From Chamaelirium japonicum (taxonomy: Eukaryota > Streptophyta > Magnoliopsida > Liliales > Melanthiaceae), in assembly GCA_947650365.1 (NCBI GenBank), contig CANTAL010000129.1, positions 496,001 through 560,000 on the forward strand: a DNA stretch of 64,000 nt, given 5' to 3'. How positions within the stretch are numbered: position 1 is the stretch's first letter; every line of letters starts with the position of its first letter. A model generated the notes under the pieces. It made no database searches. It worked only from the letters and a program-made list of their open reading frames with translations, and had not been told where the DNA came from. Both the position numbers and the translations under genes were made by a program. Positions 28,953 through 42,580 of this stretch are shown in pieces.

Positions 28953-29645
28953 CTCCATTCTTATTCATCGCACAAATGTATCCATTCTAATTTATTCGTA
29001 CGATCAATTCAAATTCAATCGTATGATCCATTCTAATTCATTCGCACAAATGTATCCATTTTAATTCATTCATATGATCCATTCTAATTTATTCATACGA
29101 TCCATTCTAATTCATTCGCACGATCTATTCTAATTCATTCGTACGATCCATTCTAATTCATTCGCATGAATATATCTATTCTAATTCATTCGTATGATCC
29201 ATTCTAATTTATTCGCACGATCTATTCTAATTCATTCATACGATCCATTCTAATTCATTCGTACGATCCATTCTAATTCATTCGCACGAATGTATCATAC
29301 GAATGAATTACAATGGATCATGCGAATAAATTAAAATGGATCGTACAAATGAATTAGAATGGATCGTGCGAATGAATTAGAATGGATCGTACGAACGAAT
29401 TAGAATGGATCGTACGAACAAATTAGAATGGATCGTACGAACGAATTAGAATGGATACATTCGAGCGAATGAATTAGAATGGATCGTATGAATGAATTAG
29501 AATGGATCATAGGAATGAGTTAGAATGGATCGTGCAAATGAATTAGAATGATACATTCGTGCGAATGAATTAGAACGCATTGTACGAATGAATTAGAATG
29601 GATCGTACGAATGGATTAGAATGGATCGTACGAATGAATTAGAAT

Positions 29646-30107
29646 GGATACATTCGAGCGAATGAATTAGAATGGATCGTACGAATGAATTAGAATGGAT
29701 CATAGGAATGAATTAGAATGGATCGTGCAAATGAATTAGAATGGATACATTCGTGCGAATGAATTAGAATGGATCGTAGGAATGAATTAGAATGGATCGT
29801 ACGAATGAATTAGAATGGTTACATTCGTGCGAATGAATTAGAATGGATCATATGAATGGATTAGAATGGATCGTACGAATGGATTAGAATGGATCGTATG
29901 AATGAATTAAAATGGATCGTACAAATGAATTAGAAAGGTTACATTTGTGAGAATGAATTAGAATGGATCGTACGAATGAATTAGAATGGATCGTACGAAT
30001 GGATTAGAATGGATCGTACGAATGGATTAAAATTGATCGTACGAATGAATTAGAATGGATCACACAAATGAATTAGAAAGGTTACATTCGTGAGAATGAA
30101 TTAGGAT
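29646..30107 (+). repeat. Complete 19-monomer higher-order repeat, 462 bp (type copy)
   Basis: Units tile without gap or overlap from 29646: 28, 23, 23, 23, 28, 23, 23, 28, 23, 23, 23, 23, 28, 23, 23, 23, 23, 23, 28 bp, that is 14 x 23 + 5 x 28 = 462. Linkers in order: ATACATTCGAGC (28), CGTACG, CATAGG, CGTGCA, ATACATTCGTGC (28), CGTAGG, CGTACG, TTACATTCGTGC (28), two units with GAATGGATTA cores, two with normal cores (the second CGTACA), TTACATTTGTGA (28, after an AGAAA core end), one normal, two GAATGGATTA units, one normal, CACACA, TTACATTCGTGA (28). The order of linker types and core variants is position-specific, as expected of a higher-order repeat. Confidence 0.88.
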
Positions 30108-33090
30108 GGATCATACGAATGAATTAGAATGGATCATGCGAATGAATTTGAATGGATCGTACGAATGAATTAGAATGGATCGAACGAATGAATTAGAATG
30201 GATACATTCGAGCGAATGAATTAGAATAGATCGTAATGAATTAGAATGGATCATACGAATGAATTAGAATGGATCGTGCGAATGAATTAGAATGGATTGT
30301 ACAAATGAATTAGAATGGATACATTCGTGCGAATGAATTAGAATGGATCGTAGGAATGAATTAGAATGGATCATACGAATGAATTAGAATGGTTACATTC
30401 GTGCGAATGAATTAGAATGGATCATAGGAATGAATTAGAATGGATCGTGCGAATGAATTAGAATAGATCGTACGAATGAATTAGAATGGATCGTACGAAT
30501 GAATTAGAATGGATACCTTTGTGCATATGAATTAGAATGGATCGTACGAATGAATTAGAATGGATCATATCAATGAATTAGATTGGATCGTACGAATGAA
30601 TTAGAATGGATACATTTGTGCGAATGAATTAGAATGGATCGTGCGAATCAATTACACTGGAGCATTCGAATGAATAAGAATAGATAATACAAATGAATTA
30701 GAATGGATCGTACGAATTAATTAGAATGGATAAATTCGTGCGAATGAATTAGAATAGATTGTGTGAATGAATTAGAATGGATCGTGCGAATGAATTAGAA
30801 TGGATACATTCGTGTTAATGAATTAGAATGGATCGGATGAATGAATTAGAATGGATCGTACGAACGAATTAGAATGGATCGTATGAATGAATAAGAATGG
30901 ATCGTACGAATGAATTAGAATGGATACATTCGAGTGAATGAATTAGAATGGATCGTGCGAATGAAATGGAATGAATCGTACGAATGCATTAGAATGGATC
31001 GTACGAATGAATTAGAATGAATCGTATGATCCATTCTAATTCATTCGTCCGATCTATTCTAATTCATTCGCACGAATGTATCCATTCTAATTTATTCGTA
31101 CAATCCATTCTGATTCATTCGCACGATCCATTCTAATTCATTCTTATGATCCATTCTAATTCATTCCTACGATCTATTCTAATTCATTCGCTTGAATATG
31201 TCCATTCTAATTCATTCGTACAATCCATTCTTATTCATTCGCACGATCCATTCTAATTCATTCGTATGATCCATTCTAATTCATTCGTACGATCCATTCT
31301 AATTTATTCGTATGATCCATTCTAACTCATTCGCACAAATGTATCCATTCTAATTCATTCGTACGATCCATTCTAAGTCATTAGCACGATCCATTCTAAT
31401 TCATTCATACGATCCATTCTAATTCATTCGTACGATCCATTCTTATTCATTCATACGATCCATTCTAATTCATTCGTACGATCCATTCTATTTCAGTCGT
31501 ATGAATGTATCATACGAATGAATTAGAATAGATACATTCGTGCGAATGAATTAGAATGGATCGTTGGAATGAATTAGTATGGATCGTACAAATGAATTAG
31601 AATGGTTATATTCGTGCGAATGAATTAGAATGGATCGTAGGAATGGATTAGAATGGATCGTACGACTGGATTAGAATGGATCGTACGAATGAATTAGAAT
31701 GGATCGTACAAATGAATTAGAAAGGTTACATTTGTGAGAATGAATTAGAATGGATCGTACGAATGGATTAGAATGGATCGTACGAATGGATTAGAATGGA
31801 ATGGATCGTACGAATGGATTAGAATGGATTGTACGATTGAATTAGAATAGATCGTGCGAATGAATTAGAATGGATCGTATGAATGAATTAGAATGGATCG
31901 TACGAATGAATTAGAATGGATACATTTGTACAAATAAATTAGAATGGATTAGAATGGATCGTACGAATGAATTAGAATAGATCGTATGAATGAATTAGAA
32001 TGGATCGTACGAATGAATTTAAATGGATACATTTGTACAAATGAATTAGAATGGATCGTACGAATGAATAAGAATGGATCGTACGAATGAATTAGAATGG
32101 ATAGTGCGAATGAATTAGAATGGATCGTACGAATGAATTAGAATGGATTGTACGAATGAATTTGAATAGATAGTGCGAATGAATTAGAATGGATCGTACG
32201 AAAGAATTAGAATGGATCGTACGAATGAATTAGAATGGATCCTACGAATGAATTAGAATCGATCGTGCAAATCAATTAGAATGGATCGTACGAATGAATT
32301 AGAATGGATACATTTGTGCGATGAATAAGAATGGAGCGTACGAATAAATGAGAATGGAGCGTACGAATGAACTGGAATGGATACATTCGTGCGAATGAAT
32401 TAGATTGGATCATATGAAAGAATTAGAATGGATCGTGCGTATGCATTAGAATGGATCGTGTGAATGAATTAGAATGGATCGTACGAACGTATTAGAATGG
32501 ATCATATGAACAAATTAGAATGGATCGTACGAATGAATTAGAATGGATACATTCGTACGATCCATTCTAATTCATTCGTTCGATCCATTCTAATTCATTT
32601 GTACGATCCATTCAAATTCATTCGCATGATCCATTCTAATTCATTCTTACGATCCATTCTAATTCATTCTCACGAATGTAACCTTTCTAATTCATTTGTA
32701 TGATCCATTCTAATCCATTCGTACGATCCATTCTAATCCATTCGTACGATCCATTCTAATTCATTCTCACAAATGTAACCTTTCTAATTCATTTGTACGG
32801 TCCATTCTAATTCATTCGTACGATCCATTGTAATCCATTCCTACGATCCATTCTAATCCATTCGCACGAATGTATCCATTCTAATTCATTTGCATGATCC
32901 ATTCTAATTCATTTCTATGATCCATTCTAATTCATTCGTACGATCCATTTTAATTCAATCTTACGAATGTAACCATTCTAATTCATTCATATGATGCATT
33001 CTAATTCTTTCGTACGATCTATTCTAATTCATTCATATGATCCATTCTAATTCATTCGTACGATCCATTCTAATTCATTTGCATGAATGT

Positions 33091-33130
33091 ATCCATTCTA
33101 ATTTATTCGTACGAATGAATTAGAATGGAT
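33091..33130. repeat. 40-bp palindrome, R to F
   Basis: Centred on CGTACG at 33108-33113, with one mismatched pair (TTTATT on the left against AATGAA on the right). Confidence 0.88.
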
Positions 33131-33750
33131 CGTACGAACGAATTAGAATTAGAATGGTTACATTCGTGCAAATGAATTAGAATGGATCGTACAAATGGAT
33201 TAGAATGGATCGTACGAATGGATTAGAATGCATTGTACGAATGAATTAGAATAGATACATTTGTGCGAATGAATAAGATTGCATCGTACGAATGAATTTG
33301 AATGGATTGTACGAATGAATTAGAATGGATCGTACGAATGATTTAGAATGGATCATGCGAATGAATTACACTAAATCGTACGAATGAATTAGAATGGATC
33401 GTATGAATAAATTGGAATGGATCGTGCGAATGAATTAGAATGGATCGTACGAATGAATTACAATGGATCGTACGAATGAATTAGGATGGATACATTCGTG
33501 CGAATGAATTAGAATGGATCGTAGGAATGAATTAGAATGGATCGTACGAATGAATTAGAATGGTTACATTCGTGCGAATGAATTAGAATGGATCGTACGA
33601 ATGAATTAGAATGGATCGTATGAATGAATAAGAATGGATCGTACGAATGAATTAGAATGGATCATGCGAATGAATTAGAATTAATCGTACGAATGAATTA
33701 GATTGGATCGTGCGAATGAATTAGAATGGATAGTACGAATGAACTAGAAT

Positions 33751-33949
33751 GGATACATTCGAGCGAATCAATTAGAATGGATCATACGAATGAATTAGAA
33801 TGGATCATAGGAATGAATTAGAATGGATCGTGCAAATGAATTAGAATGGATGCATTCGTGTGAATGAATTAGAATGGATCGTAGGAATTAATTAGAATGG
33901 ATCATACGAATGAATTAGAATGGTTACATTCGTGCGAACGAATTAGAAT
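33751..33949 (+). repeat. Partial higher-order repeat (first eight monomers)
   Basis: Begins with the CGAGCG 28-mer at 33751. The TTACATTCGTGC 28-mer begins at 33922, 171 bp downstream, the same as 29646 to 29817 in the type copy. The order CATAGG, GTGCAA, 28-mer, CGTAGG is kept between them. Confidence 0.78.
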
Positions 33950-35619
33950 GGATCGTACGAATGGATTAGAATGGATCGTACGAATGGATTAGAATAGATC
34001 GTACGAATGAATTAGAATGGATCATGCGAATGAATTAGAATAGATCATACGAATGAATTAGAATGGATCATATGAATGAATAAGAATGGTTACATTCGTG
34101 CGAATGAATTAGATTGGATCGTACAAATGGATTAGAATGGATCGTACGAATGGATTAGAACACATTGTACGAATGAATTAGAATCGATACATTTATGCGA
34201 ATGAATTAGATTGCATCGTACGAATGAATTAGAATGAATCGTACGAATGGATTAGAATGGATCGTACGAATGGATTAGAATGGATCGTACGAATGAATTA
34301 GAATGGATCATACAAATGAATTAGAAAGGTTACATTCGTGAGAATGAATTAGAATGGATCGTACGAATGAATTAGAATGGATCATAGGAATGAAATAGAA
34401 TGGATCGTGCAAATGAATTAGAATGGATACATTCATGCAAATGAATTAGAATGGATCATACGAATGAATTAGAATGGATCGTACGAATGAATTAGAATGG
34501 ATACATTCGAGCGAATGAATTAGAATGGATCGTACGAATGAATTAGAATGAATCATACAAATGAATTAGAATGGATCGTGCGAATGAATTTCAATGGATC
34601 ATACGAATGAATTAGAATGAATCGTATGATCCATTCTAATTCATTCTCATGAATGTAACCTTTCTAATTCATTTGTATGATCCATTCTAATTCATTCGTA
34701 CGATCCATTCTAATTCATTCGTACGATCCATTCTAATTCATTCGCATGAATGTAACCATTCTAATTCATTCATATGATCCATTCTAATTCATTCGTATGA
34801 TCCATTCTAATTCATTCGTATGATCCATTCTAATTCATTCGTACGATCCATTCTAATTCATTTGCATGAATGTGTCCATTCTAATTTATTCGTACGATCC
34901 AGTTTAATTCATTCGAACGATCCATTCTAATTCATTCGCATGAATATATCCATTCTAATTCATTCGTATGATCCATTCTAATCCATTCGTGCGAATGAAT
35001 TAGAATGGAACATATGAAAGAATTAGAATGGATCGTGTGAATGAATTAGAATGGATCAAAGGAATGAATTAGAATGGATCGTGAAATTGAATTAGAATGG
35101 ATCATATGAATGAATAAGAATGGATCGTACGAATAAATTTGAATAGATACATTTGTGCGAATGATTTAGAATGGATCGTGCGAATGAATTAGAATGGATC
35201 GTACGAATGAATTAGAATGGATACATACAAATGAATTAGAAAGGTTACATTCGTGAGAATGAATTAGAATGGAACGTACGAATGAATTAGAATGGATCGT
35301 ACGAATTAGAATGGATCATATGAATGAATTAAAATGAATACATTCATACGACTGAATTAGAATGGATCGTGCGAATTAATTAGAATGGATCGTACGAATG
35401 AATTTGAATGGATACATATGTGCGAACGAATTAGAATGGATCGTATGAATGAATTAGACAGGATCGTACAAATAAATTAGAATGGATACATTAATACGAA
35501 TGAATTAGAATGGATCGTACGAATGGATTAGAATGGATCGTACGAATGGATTAGAATGGATCGTACGAATGAATTAGAATGGATCATACAAATGAATTAG
35601 AAACGATACATTCGAGCGA

Positions 35620-35650
35620 ATGAATTAGAATGGATCCATTCAAATTCATT
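35620..35650. repeat. GGATCC head-to-head joint, F to R
   Basis: F and R cores meet directly at AATGGATCCATT, with GGATCC at 35632-35637. The CGTACG linker is absent. The same type of joint is at 40463-40468 and at 60193-60198; those two are duplicates of each other. Confidence 0.85.
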
Positions 35651-38600
35651 CGCATGATCCATTCTAATTCATTCGTACAATCCATTCTAATTCATTCTCA
35701 CAAATGTAACCTTTCTAATTCATTTGTATGATCCATTCTAATTCATTAGCACGATCTATTCTAATTCATTCGTACGATCCATTCTAATTCATTCGTACGA
35801 TCCATTCTAATTCATTCCTACGATCCATTCTAATTCATTCGCCTGAATGTATCCATTCTAATTCAGTTGCACGATCCATTCTAATTCATTCATACGATCC
35901 ATTCTAATTCATTCGTTCGAATGTATCCATTCTAATTCATTCATATGATCCATTCTAATTCATTAGTACAATCCATTCTAATTCATTCGTATGATCTATT
36001 ATAATTCATTCGCACGATATATTCTAATTCATTCTTACAATCCATTCTAATTCATTCGTACGATCCATTCTAATTCATTCACACTATCCATTCTAATTCA
36101 TTCGTATGATCCATTCTAATTCATTCATATGATCCACTCTAATTCATTCGTATGATCCATTCTAATTTATTCGTTCAAATATATCCATTCTAATTCATTC
36201 GTACGATCCATTCTAATTTATTCGCACGATCCATTCTAATTGATTCGCATGATCCATTTTAATTCATTCTTACGATCCATTCTTATTCATTCATACGATC
36301 CATTCTAATTCATTCGCACAATCCATTCTAATTCATTCGTACGATCAATTCTAATTCATTCGTATGAATGTAACCATTCTAATTCATTTGCATGATCCAT
36401 TCTAATTCATTCCTATGATCCATTCTAATTCATTCGTACGATCCATTCTAATTCATTCGCTCAAATGTATCCATTCTAATTCATTCGTACGATCCATTCT
36501 AATTCATTCATACGATCCATTCTAATTCATTCGTACCATCCAATCTAATTCGTCCATACGATCCATTCTAATTCATTCATACGATCCTTTCTAATTCATT
36601 CGCACGATCCATTCTAATTCTTTCATATGATCCATTCTAATTCATTCGCACGAATGTATCCATTCTAATTTAATCGTACACTCCATTCTAATTTATTCGT
36701 ACGCTCTATTCTTATTCATCGCACAAATGTATCCATTCTAATTTATTCGTACGATCCATTCAAATTCAATCATATGATCCTTTCTAATTCATTCGTACGA
36801 TACATTTGTGCGAATGAATTAGAATGGATCATACGATTGAATTTGAATGGATCGTATGAATAAATTAGAATGGATATATTTGTGCGATGAATAAGAATGG
36901 ACCATTCTAATGCATTCGTACGATCCATTCTAATTCATTCGTCCAATCCATTCTAATTCATTCGCACGAATGTATCCATTCTAATTCATTCGTACAATCC
37001 ATTCTAATTCATTCGCACGATCCATTCTAATTCATTCGTATGATCCATTCTAATTCATTCCTACGATCCATTCTAATTCATTCGTACGATCCATTCTAAT
37101 TCATTCGAACGAATGTATCCATTCTAATTCATTCGTACAATCCATTCTAATTCATTCGCACGATCCATTCTAATTCATTCGTATGATCCATTCTAATTCA
37201 TTCCTACGATCTATTCTAATTCATTCACTCGAATGTATCCATTCAAATTAATTCGTTCGATCCATTCTAATTAATTCGTACGATCCTTTCAAATTCATTC
37301 GTATGATCCATTCTAATTCATTCGTATGATCCATTCTAATTCATTCCTACGATCTATTCTAATTCGTTCGCTCGAATGTATCCATTATAATTCATTCGTA
37401 CGATCCATTCTAATCCATTCGTATGATCCATTCTAATTCATTCGCACGAATGTAACCATTCTAATTCATTCGTACGATCCATTCTAATTCATTCGCTCGA
37501 ATGTATCCATTCTAATTCATTCGTACGATCCATTCTAATCCATTCGTACGATCCATTCTAATTCGTAGGAATGAATTAGAATGGATCGTACGAATGAATT
37601 AGAATGGATCGTGCAAATGAATTAGAATGGATATATTCGTGCGAATGAATTAGAATGGATCGTATGAATGAATCAGAATGGATCGTACGAATGAATTAGA
37701 ATGGTTACATTCGTGCGAATGAATTAGAATGGATTGTACGAATGAATAAGAATGGATACATTCGAGCGAATGAATTAGAATGGATTGTATGAATGAATTA
37801 GAATGGATCGTACGAATGAATTAGAATGGATACATTCATACGACTGAATTAGAATGGATCGTGCGAATTAATTAGAATGGATCGTACGAATAAATTTGAA
37901 TGGATACATTTGTGCGAATGAATCTGAATGGATTGTATGAATGAATTACAATGGATCGTACGAATGAATTAGAATGGATCGTAAGAATGAATTAGAATAG
38001 CTCATACGAATGAATTAGAATGAATTAGAATGGATAATGCGAATGAATTATAATGGATCGTACGAATGAATTAGAATGGATTGTATGAATGAATTAGAAT
38101 AGATCGTGCGAATGAATTAGAATGGATCATACAAATGAATTAGAAAGGTTACATTTGTGAGAATGAATTAGAATGGAATATACGAATGAATTAGAATGGA
38201 TTGTACGAATGGATTAGAATGGTTCGTACGAATGGATTAGAATGGATCGTACGAATGAATTAGAAAGGCTACATTCGTGAGAATGAATTAGAATGGATCG
38301 TGCGAATTAATTAGAATGGATCGTACGAATGGATTAGAATGGATCGTACGAATGAATTAGAATGGATCGTACAAATGAATTTGAAATGTTACATTTGTGA
38401 GAATGAATTAGAATGGATCGTACGAATGGATTAGAATGGATCGTATGAATGGATTAGAATGGATCGTACGAATGGATTAGAATGGATACATTCGTGCGAA
38501 TGAATTAGAATGGATCGTAGGAATGAATTACAATGGATCGTACGAATGAATTAGAATAGTTACATTCGTGCGAATGAATTAGAATGGATCGTACGAATGG

Positions 38601-39789
38601 ATTAGAATGGATCATATGAATGAATTAGAATTGATACATTCAAGCGAATGAATTAGAATAGACCATAGGAATGAATTAGAATGGATCATACGAATGAATT
38701 AGATTGGATCGTGCGAATGAATTAGAATGGATTGTATGAAAGAATTAGAATGGATCGTATGAATGAATTAGAATGGATACATAGGAATGAATTAGAATGG
38801 ATCGTATGAATGATTCGAGCGAATGAATTAGAATAGATCGTAGGAATGAATTATAATGGATCGTACGAATGAATTAGAATGGATCATAGGAATGAATTAG
38901 AATGGATCGTGCAAATAAATTAGAATTGATACATTCGTGCGAATGATATAGAATGGATCGTAGGAATGAATTAGAATGGATCGTACGAATGAATTAGAAT
39001 GGTTACATTCGTGCGAATGAATTAGAATGGATCGTACGAATGGATTAGAATGGATCGTACGAATGGATTAGAATGGGTCGTACTTCTAATTCATTCATAC
39101 GATCCATTCTAATTCATTCGTACGATCCATTCTAATTCATTCGTACGATCCATTCTAATTCATTCGCACGATCCATTCTAATTCATTCGCGCGATCCATT
39201 CTAATTCATTCGTATGATTAATTCTAATTCATTCGTACGATCCATTCTAATTCATTCATACGATCCATTCTAATTCATTCGCACAAATGTATCCATTCTA
39301 ATTCATTCGTACGATCGATTCTAATGCATTCGTACGATTCATTCTAATTCATTCGCACGATCCATTCTAATTCATTCGTATGATCCATTCTAATTCATTT
39401 GTACGATCCATTCTAATTCATTCGTACGATCCATTCTAATTCATTCGCCCAAATGTATCCATTCTAATTCATTCGTACGATCCATTCTAATGCATTTGTA
39501 CGATTCATTCTAATTCATTCGCATGAATGTATCCATTCTAATTCATTCACACAATCCATTCTAATCCATTCGTATGATCTATTCTAATCCATTCTAATTC
39601 ATTCACACAAATGAATTAGAATGGATCGTACAAATGAATTCGTACGAATGGATTAGAATGGATCGTACGAATGGATTAGAATGGATCGTACGAATGGATA
39701 AGAATGGATCGTACGAATGAATTAGAGTGGATCATACGAATAAATTAGAATGGATCGTATCATTCGTACGATCCATTCGTACGATCCAT

Positions 39790-42060
39790 TCCAATTCATT
39801 CCTACGATCCATTCTAATTCATTCGCACAAAACATTCTTATTCATTCGTACGATCCATTCAAATTCATTCGCATGATCCATTCTAATTCATTCGTACGAT
39901 CCATTCTAATTCATTCTCACGAATGTAACCTTTCTAATTCATTTGTATGATCCATTCTAATTCATTCGCACGATCTATTCTAATTCATTCGCACGATCCA
40001 CTCTAATTCATTCGTCCGATCTATAATGGATCGTGCGAATGAATTAGAACGGATCGTACGAATGCATTAGAATGGATACATTCATGGGAATGAATTAGAA
40101 TGGATCATACGAATGAATTAGAATGGATACATTTGTGCGAATGAATTTGAATGGATTACACGAATTGGATTAGAATGGATCGTACGAATGGATTAGAATG
40201 GATTGTACGAATGAATTAGAATGGATCATACAAATGAATTAGAAAGGTTACATTCGTGAGAATGAATTAGAATGGATCGTGCGAATGAATTAGAATTGAT
40301 CATATGAATAGATTAGAATGGATCGTACGAATGAATTAGAATAGATCGTGCGAATGAATTACAATGGATCATACAAATGAATTAGAAAGGGTACATTCGT
40401 GAGAATGAATTAGAATGGATCGTACGAATGAATTAGAATGGATCATGCGAATGAATTTGAATGGATCCATTATAATTCATTCGCTTGAATGTATCCTTTC
40501 AAATACATTTGTATGATCCATTCTAATTCATTCGTACGATCCATTCTAATTCATTCGTACGATCCATTCTAATCCATTCGTACGATCCATTCTAATCCAT
40601 TCGTACGATCCATTCTAATTCATTCGTATGAATGTATCCATTCTAATTTATTCGTACGATCCAGTCTAATTCATTCGTACGATCCATTCTAATTCATTCA
40701 CACAAATGTATCCATTCAAATTCATTCGTACGATCCATTCTAATTAATTCGCACGATCCATTCTAATTCAGTCGTATGAATGTATCCATTTTAATTCATT
40801 CGTACGATCCATTCTAATTCATACGATCCATTCTAATCCATTCGTACGATCCATTCTAATTCATTCATACGAATCCATTCTAATTTATTCGTACGATCCA
40901 TTCTAATTCATTCGGATGATTCATTCTAATTCATTCGTACGATCCATTCTAATTCCTTCGCATGATCCATTCTAATTCGTCCGATCCATTCTAATTCATT
41001 CGTACGATCCATTCTAATCCATTCGCACGATCCATTCTAATTCTTCCATATGATCCATTCTAATTCATTCGTACGAATGTTTCCATTCTAGTTCATTCGT
41101 ACGCTCCATTCTAATTCATTCGTATGCTCCATTCAAATTCATTCGCACGATCCATTCTAATTCATTCGTACGATCCATTCTAATTCATTCGTACGATCTA
41201 TTCTAATTCATTCGCACGAATGTAACCATTCTAATTCATTCGTACGAATGAATGCATTAGAATGGATCGTACGAACGCATTGTACGAATGAATTAGAATG
41301 GATACATTTGTACGAATGAATTAGAATGGATCGTGCGAATGAATTAGAATGGATACATTCGTGCGAATGAATTAGAATGGATCGGACGAATGAATTAGAA
41401 TGGATCGTGCGAATGAAATGTAATGGATCATGCGAATGAATTTGAATGGAGCGTACGAATGAATTAGAATGGAGCGTACGAATGAACTAGAATAGATACA
41501 TTCGTGCGAATGAATTTGAATGGATCATATGAAAGAATTAGAATGGATTGTGTGAATGAATTAGAATGGATCGTACGAATGAATTAGAATGGATCGTACG
41601 AATGAATTAGAATGGATCGTGCGAATGAATTAGAATGGATCGTACGAATGAATTAAAATGGATACATTTGTGAGAATGAATTAGAATAGATTAGAATGGA
41701 TCGTACGAATAGATTAGAATCCATTCTAATTCATTTGTATGATCCATTCTAATTCATCGCACGATCCATTCTAATTCATTCACTCGAATGTATCCATTCT
41801 AATTCATTCGTACAATCCATTCTAATGCATTCGTACGATCCATTCTAATTCATTCGTATGATCCATTCTAATTTATTCGTTCAAATATATCTATTCTAGT
41901 TCATTCGCACGATCCATTCTAATTCATTCGCACGATCCATTCTAATTCATTCGTACGATCCATTCTAATTCATTCGGTGGATCCATTCTAATTCATTCAT
42001 ACGATCCATTCTAATTCATTCGTACTATCAATTCCAATTCATTAGTACAATCCATTCTAA
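39790..42060. repeat. Dispersed duplication of about 2.3 kb, copy 1
   Basis: Matches 59520-61845 in direct orientation. Shared landmarks: CGCACAAAACATTCTTA (39826), the GGATCC head-to-head joint (40463), CGTCCGATCC shortened unit, the CGCTCC linker module (about 41090), the CGTACG switch (41241), CGCATTGTACG, paired GGAGCG linkers (about 41450), TTAGAATCCATTC (41712), CATTCATCGCACG? -like shortened R unit near 41745 and CATTCGGTGGATCC (about 41970). Offsets are 19730, 19730, 19706 and 19729. Several strand switches are copied with the segment, so they predate the duplication. Confidence 0.8.
41040..41600 (+). repeat. Inverted duplication near 41.8 kb, left arm
   Basis: This arm is R up to 41243, then F. 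Its reverse complement matches 42020-42580. The R part (CTAGTTCATTCGTACGCTCC module, then GAATGTAACC) pairs with the F part of the other arm (GGTTACATTC, then paired GGAGCG linkers and GAACTAG). Its F part (GAATGCATTAG, ACGCATTGTACG, GATCGGACG, paired GGAGCG) pairs with the R part of the other arm. The joint CATTCGTACGAATGAATGCA at 41237-41256 has its reverse complement at 42365-42384. Confidence 0.82.
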
Positions 42061-42580
42061 TTCATTCGAACGAACCATTCTAATTCTTTCATATGATCCA
42101 TTCTAATTCATTCGCACAAATGTATCCATTCTAGTTCATTCGTACGCTCCATTCTAATTCATTCGTACGCTCCATTCAAATTCATTCGCATGATCCTTTC
42201 TAATTCATTCGCACGATCCATTCTAATTCATTCGTCCGATCCATTCTAATTCATTCGCACGAATGTATCCATTCTAATTCATTCGGACGATCCATTCTAA
42301 TTCATTTGTACAAATGTATTCATTCTAATTCATTCGTACAATGCGTTCGTACGATCCATTCTAATGCATTCATTCGTACGAATGAATTAGAATGGTTACA
42401 TTCATGCGAATGAATTAGAATAGATCGTACGAATGAATTAGATTGGATTGTACGAATGAATTAGAATAGATCGTGCGAATGAATTTGAATGGAGCGTACG
42501 AATGAATTAGAATGGAGCGTACGAATGAACTAGAATGGATACATTCGTGCGAACGAATTAGAATGGATCATATGAAAGAA
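42020..42580 (-). repeat. Inverted duplication near 41.8 kb, right arm
   Basis: Mirror of 41040-41600 about a centre near 41810, with a spacer of roughly 0.4 kb that is not in register. Each arm is itself palindromic, with R then F copies of a GGAGCG/CGCTCC-linker module. The result is four module copies in R, F, R, F order (about 41090, 41440, 42130 and 42480). Confidence 0.82.

Larger units (their letters stand above)
25881..31026. repeat. Mosaic region 4: frequent switches, then F array with a full higher-order repeat
   Basis: Block map: F 25881-26148, R 26149-26978, F 26979-27287, R 27288-28904, F 28905-28952 (two-unit island), R 28953-29294, F 29295-31026. The switch at 25880 is the inverted pair ATTCTAATTCATT / AATGAATTAGAAT around a 2-bp centre. 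The F block 29295-31026 contains the cleanest complete 462-bp higher-order repeat in the window. The two-unit island at 28905 cuts into a CGCTCC-linker module, whose remainder continues at 28951-28995. Confidence 0.88.
31027..39083. repeat. Mosaic region 5: alternating blocks
   Basis: Block map: R 31027-31508, F 31509-32556, R 32557-33110, F 33111-34626, R 34627-34990, F 34991-35634, R 35635-36808, F 36809-36901 (four-unit island), R 36902-37565, F 37566-39083. The joint at 35634 is GGATCC, formed by head-to-head cores without the CGTACG linker. The switch at about 36901 is GAATGG-ACC-ATTC. The F block at 33111 has a higher-order cassette starting at 33751 with the standard 171-bp spacing to its next TTACATTCG 28-mer at 33922. 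Confidence 0.88.
39084..42377. repeat. Mosaic region 6: short blocks and nested palindromes
   Basis: Block map: R 39084-39606, F 39607-39760, R 39761-40022, F 40023-40465, R 40466-41243, F 41244-41720, R 41721-42377. The F to R joint at 40465 is GGATCC; the one at about 41720 is a near-palindrome TTAGAATCCATTCTAA. Most of this region is copied at 59.5-61.8 kb, and the part from 41.0 kb belongs to an inverted duplication continuing to 42.58 kb. Confidence 0.88.

Noticed and set aside
39750-39950. Open frame of 66 codons (forward strand)
   Set aside because: Pure repeat translation that starts in the last F unit and crosses a strand-switch joint; no domain, no conserved start context, same low-complexity residues as the others.
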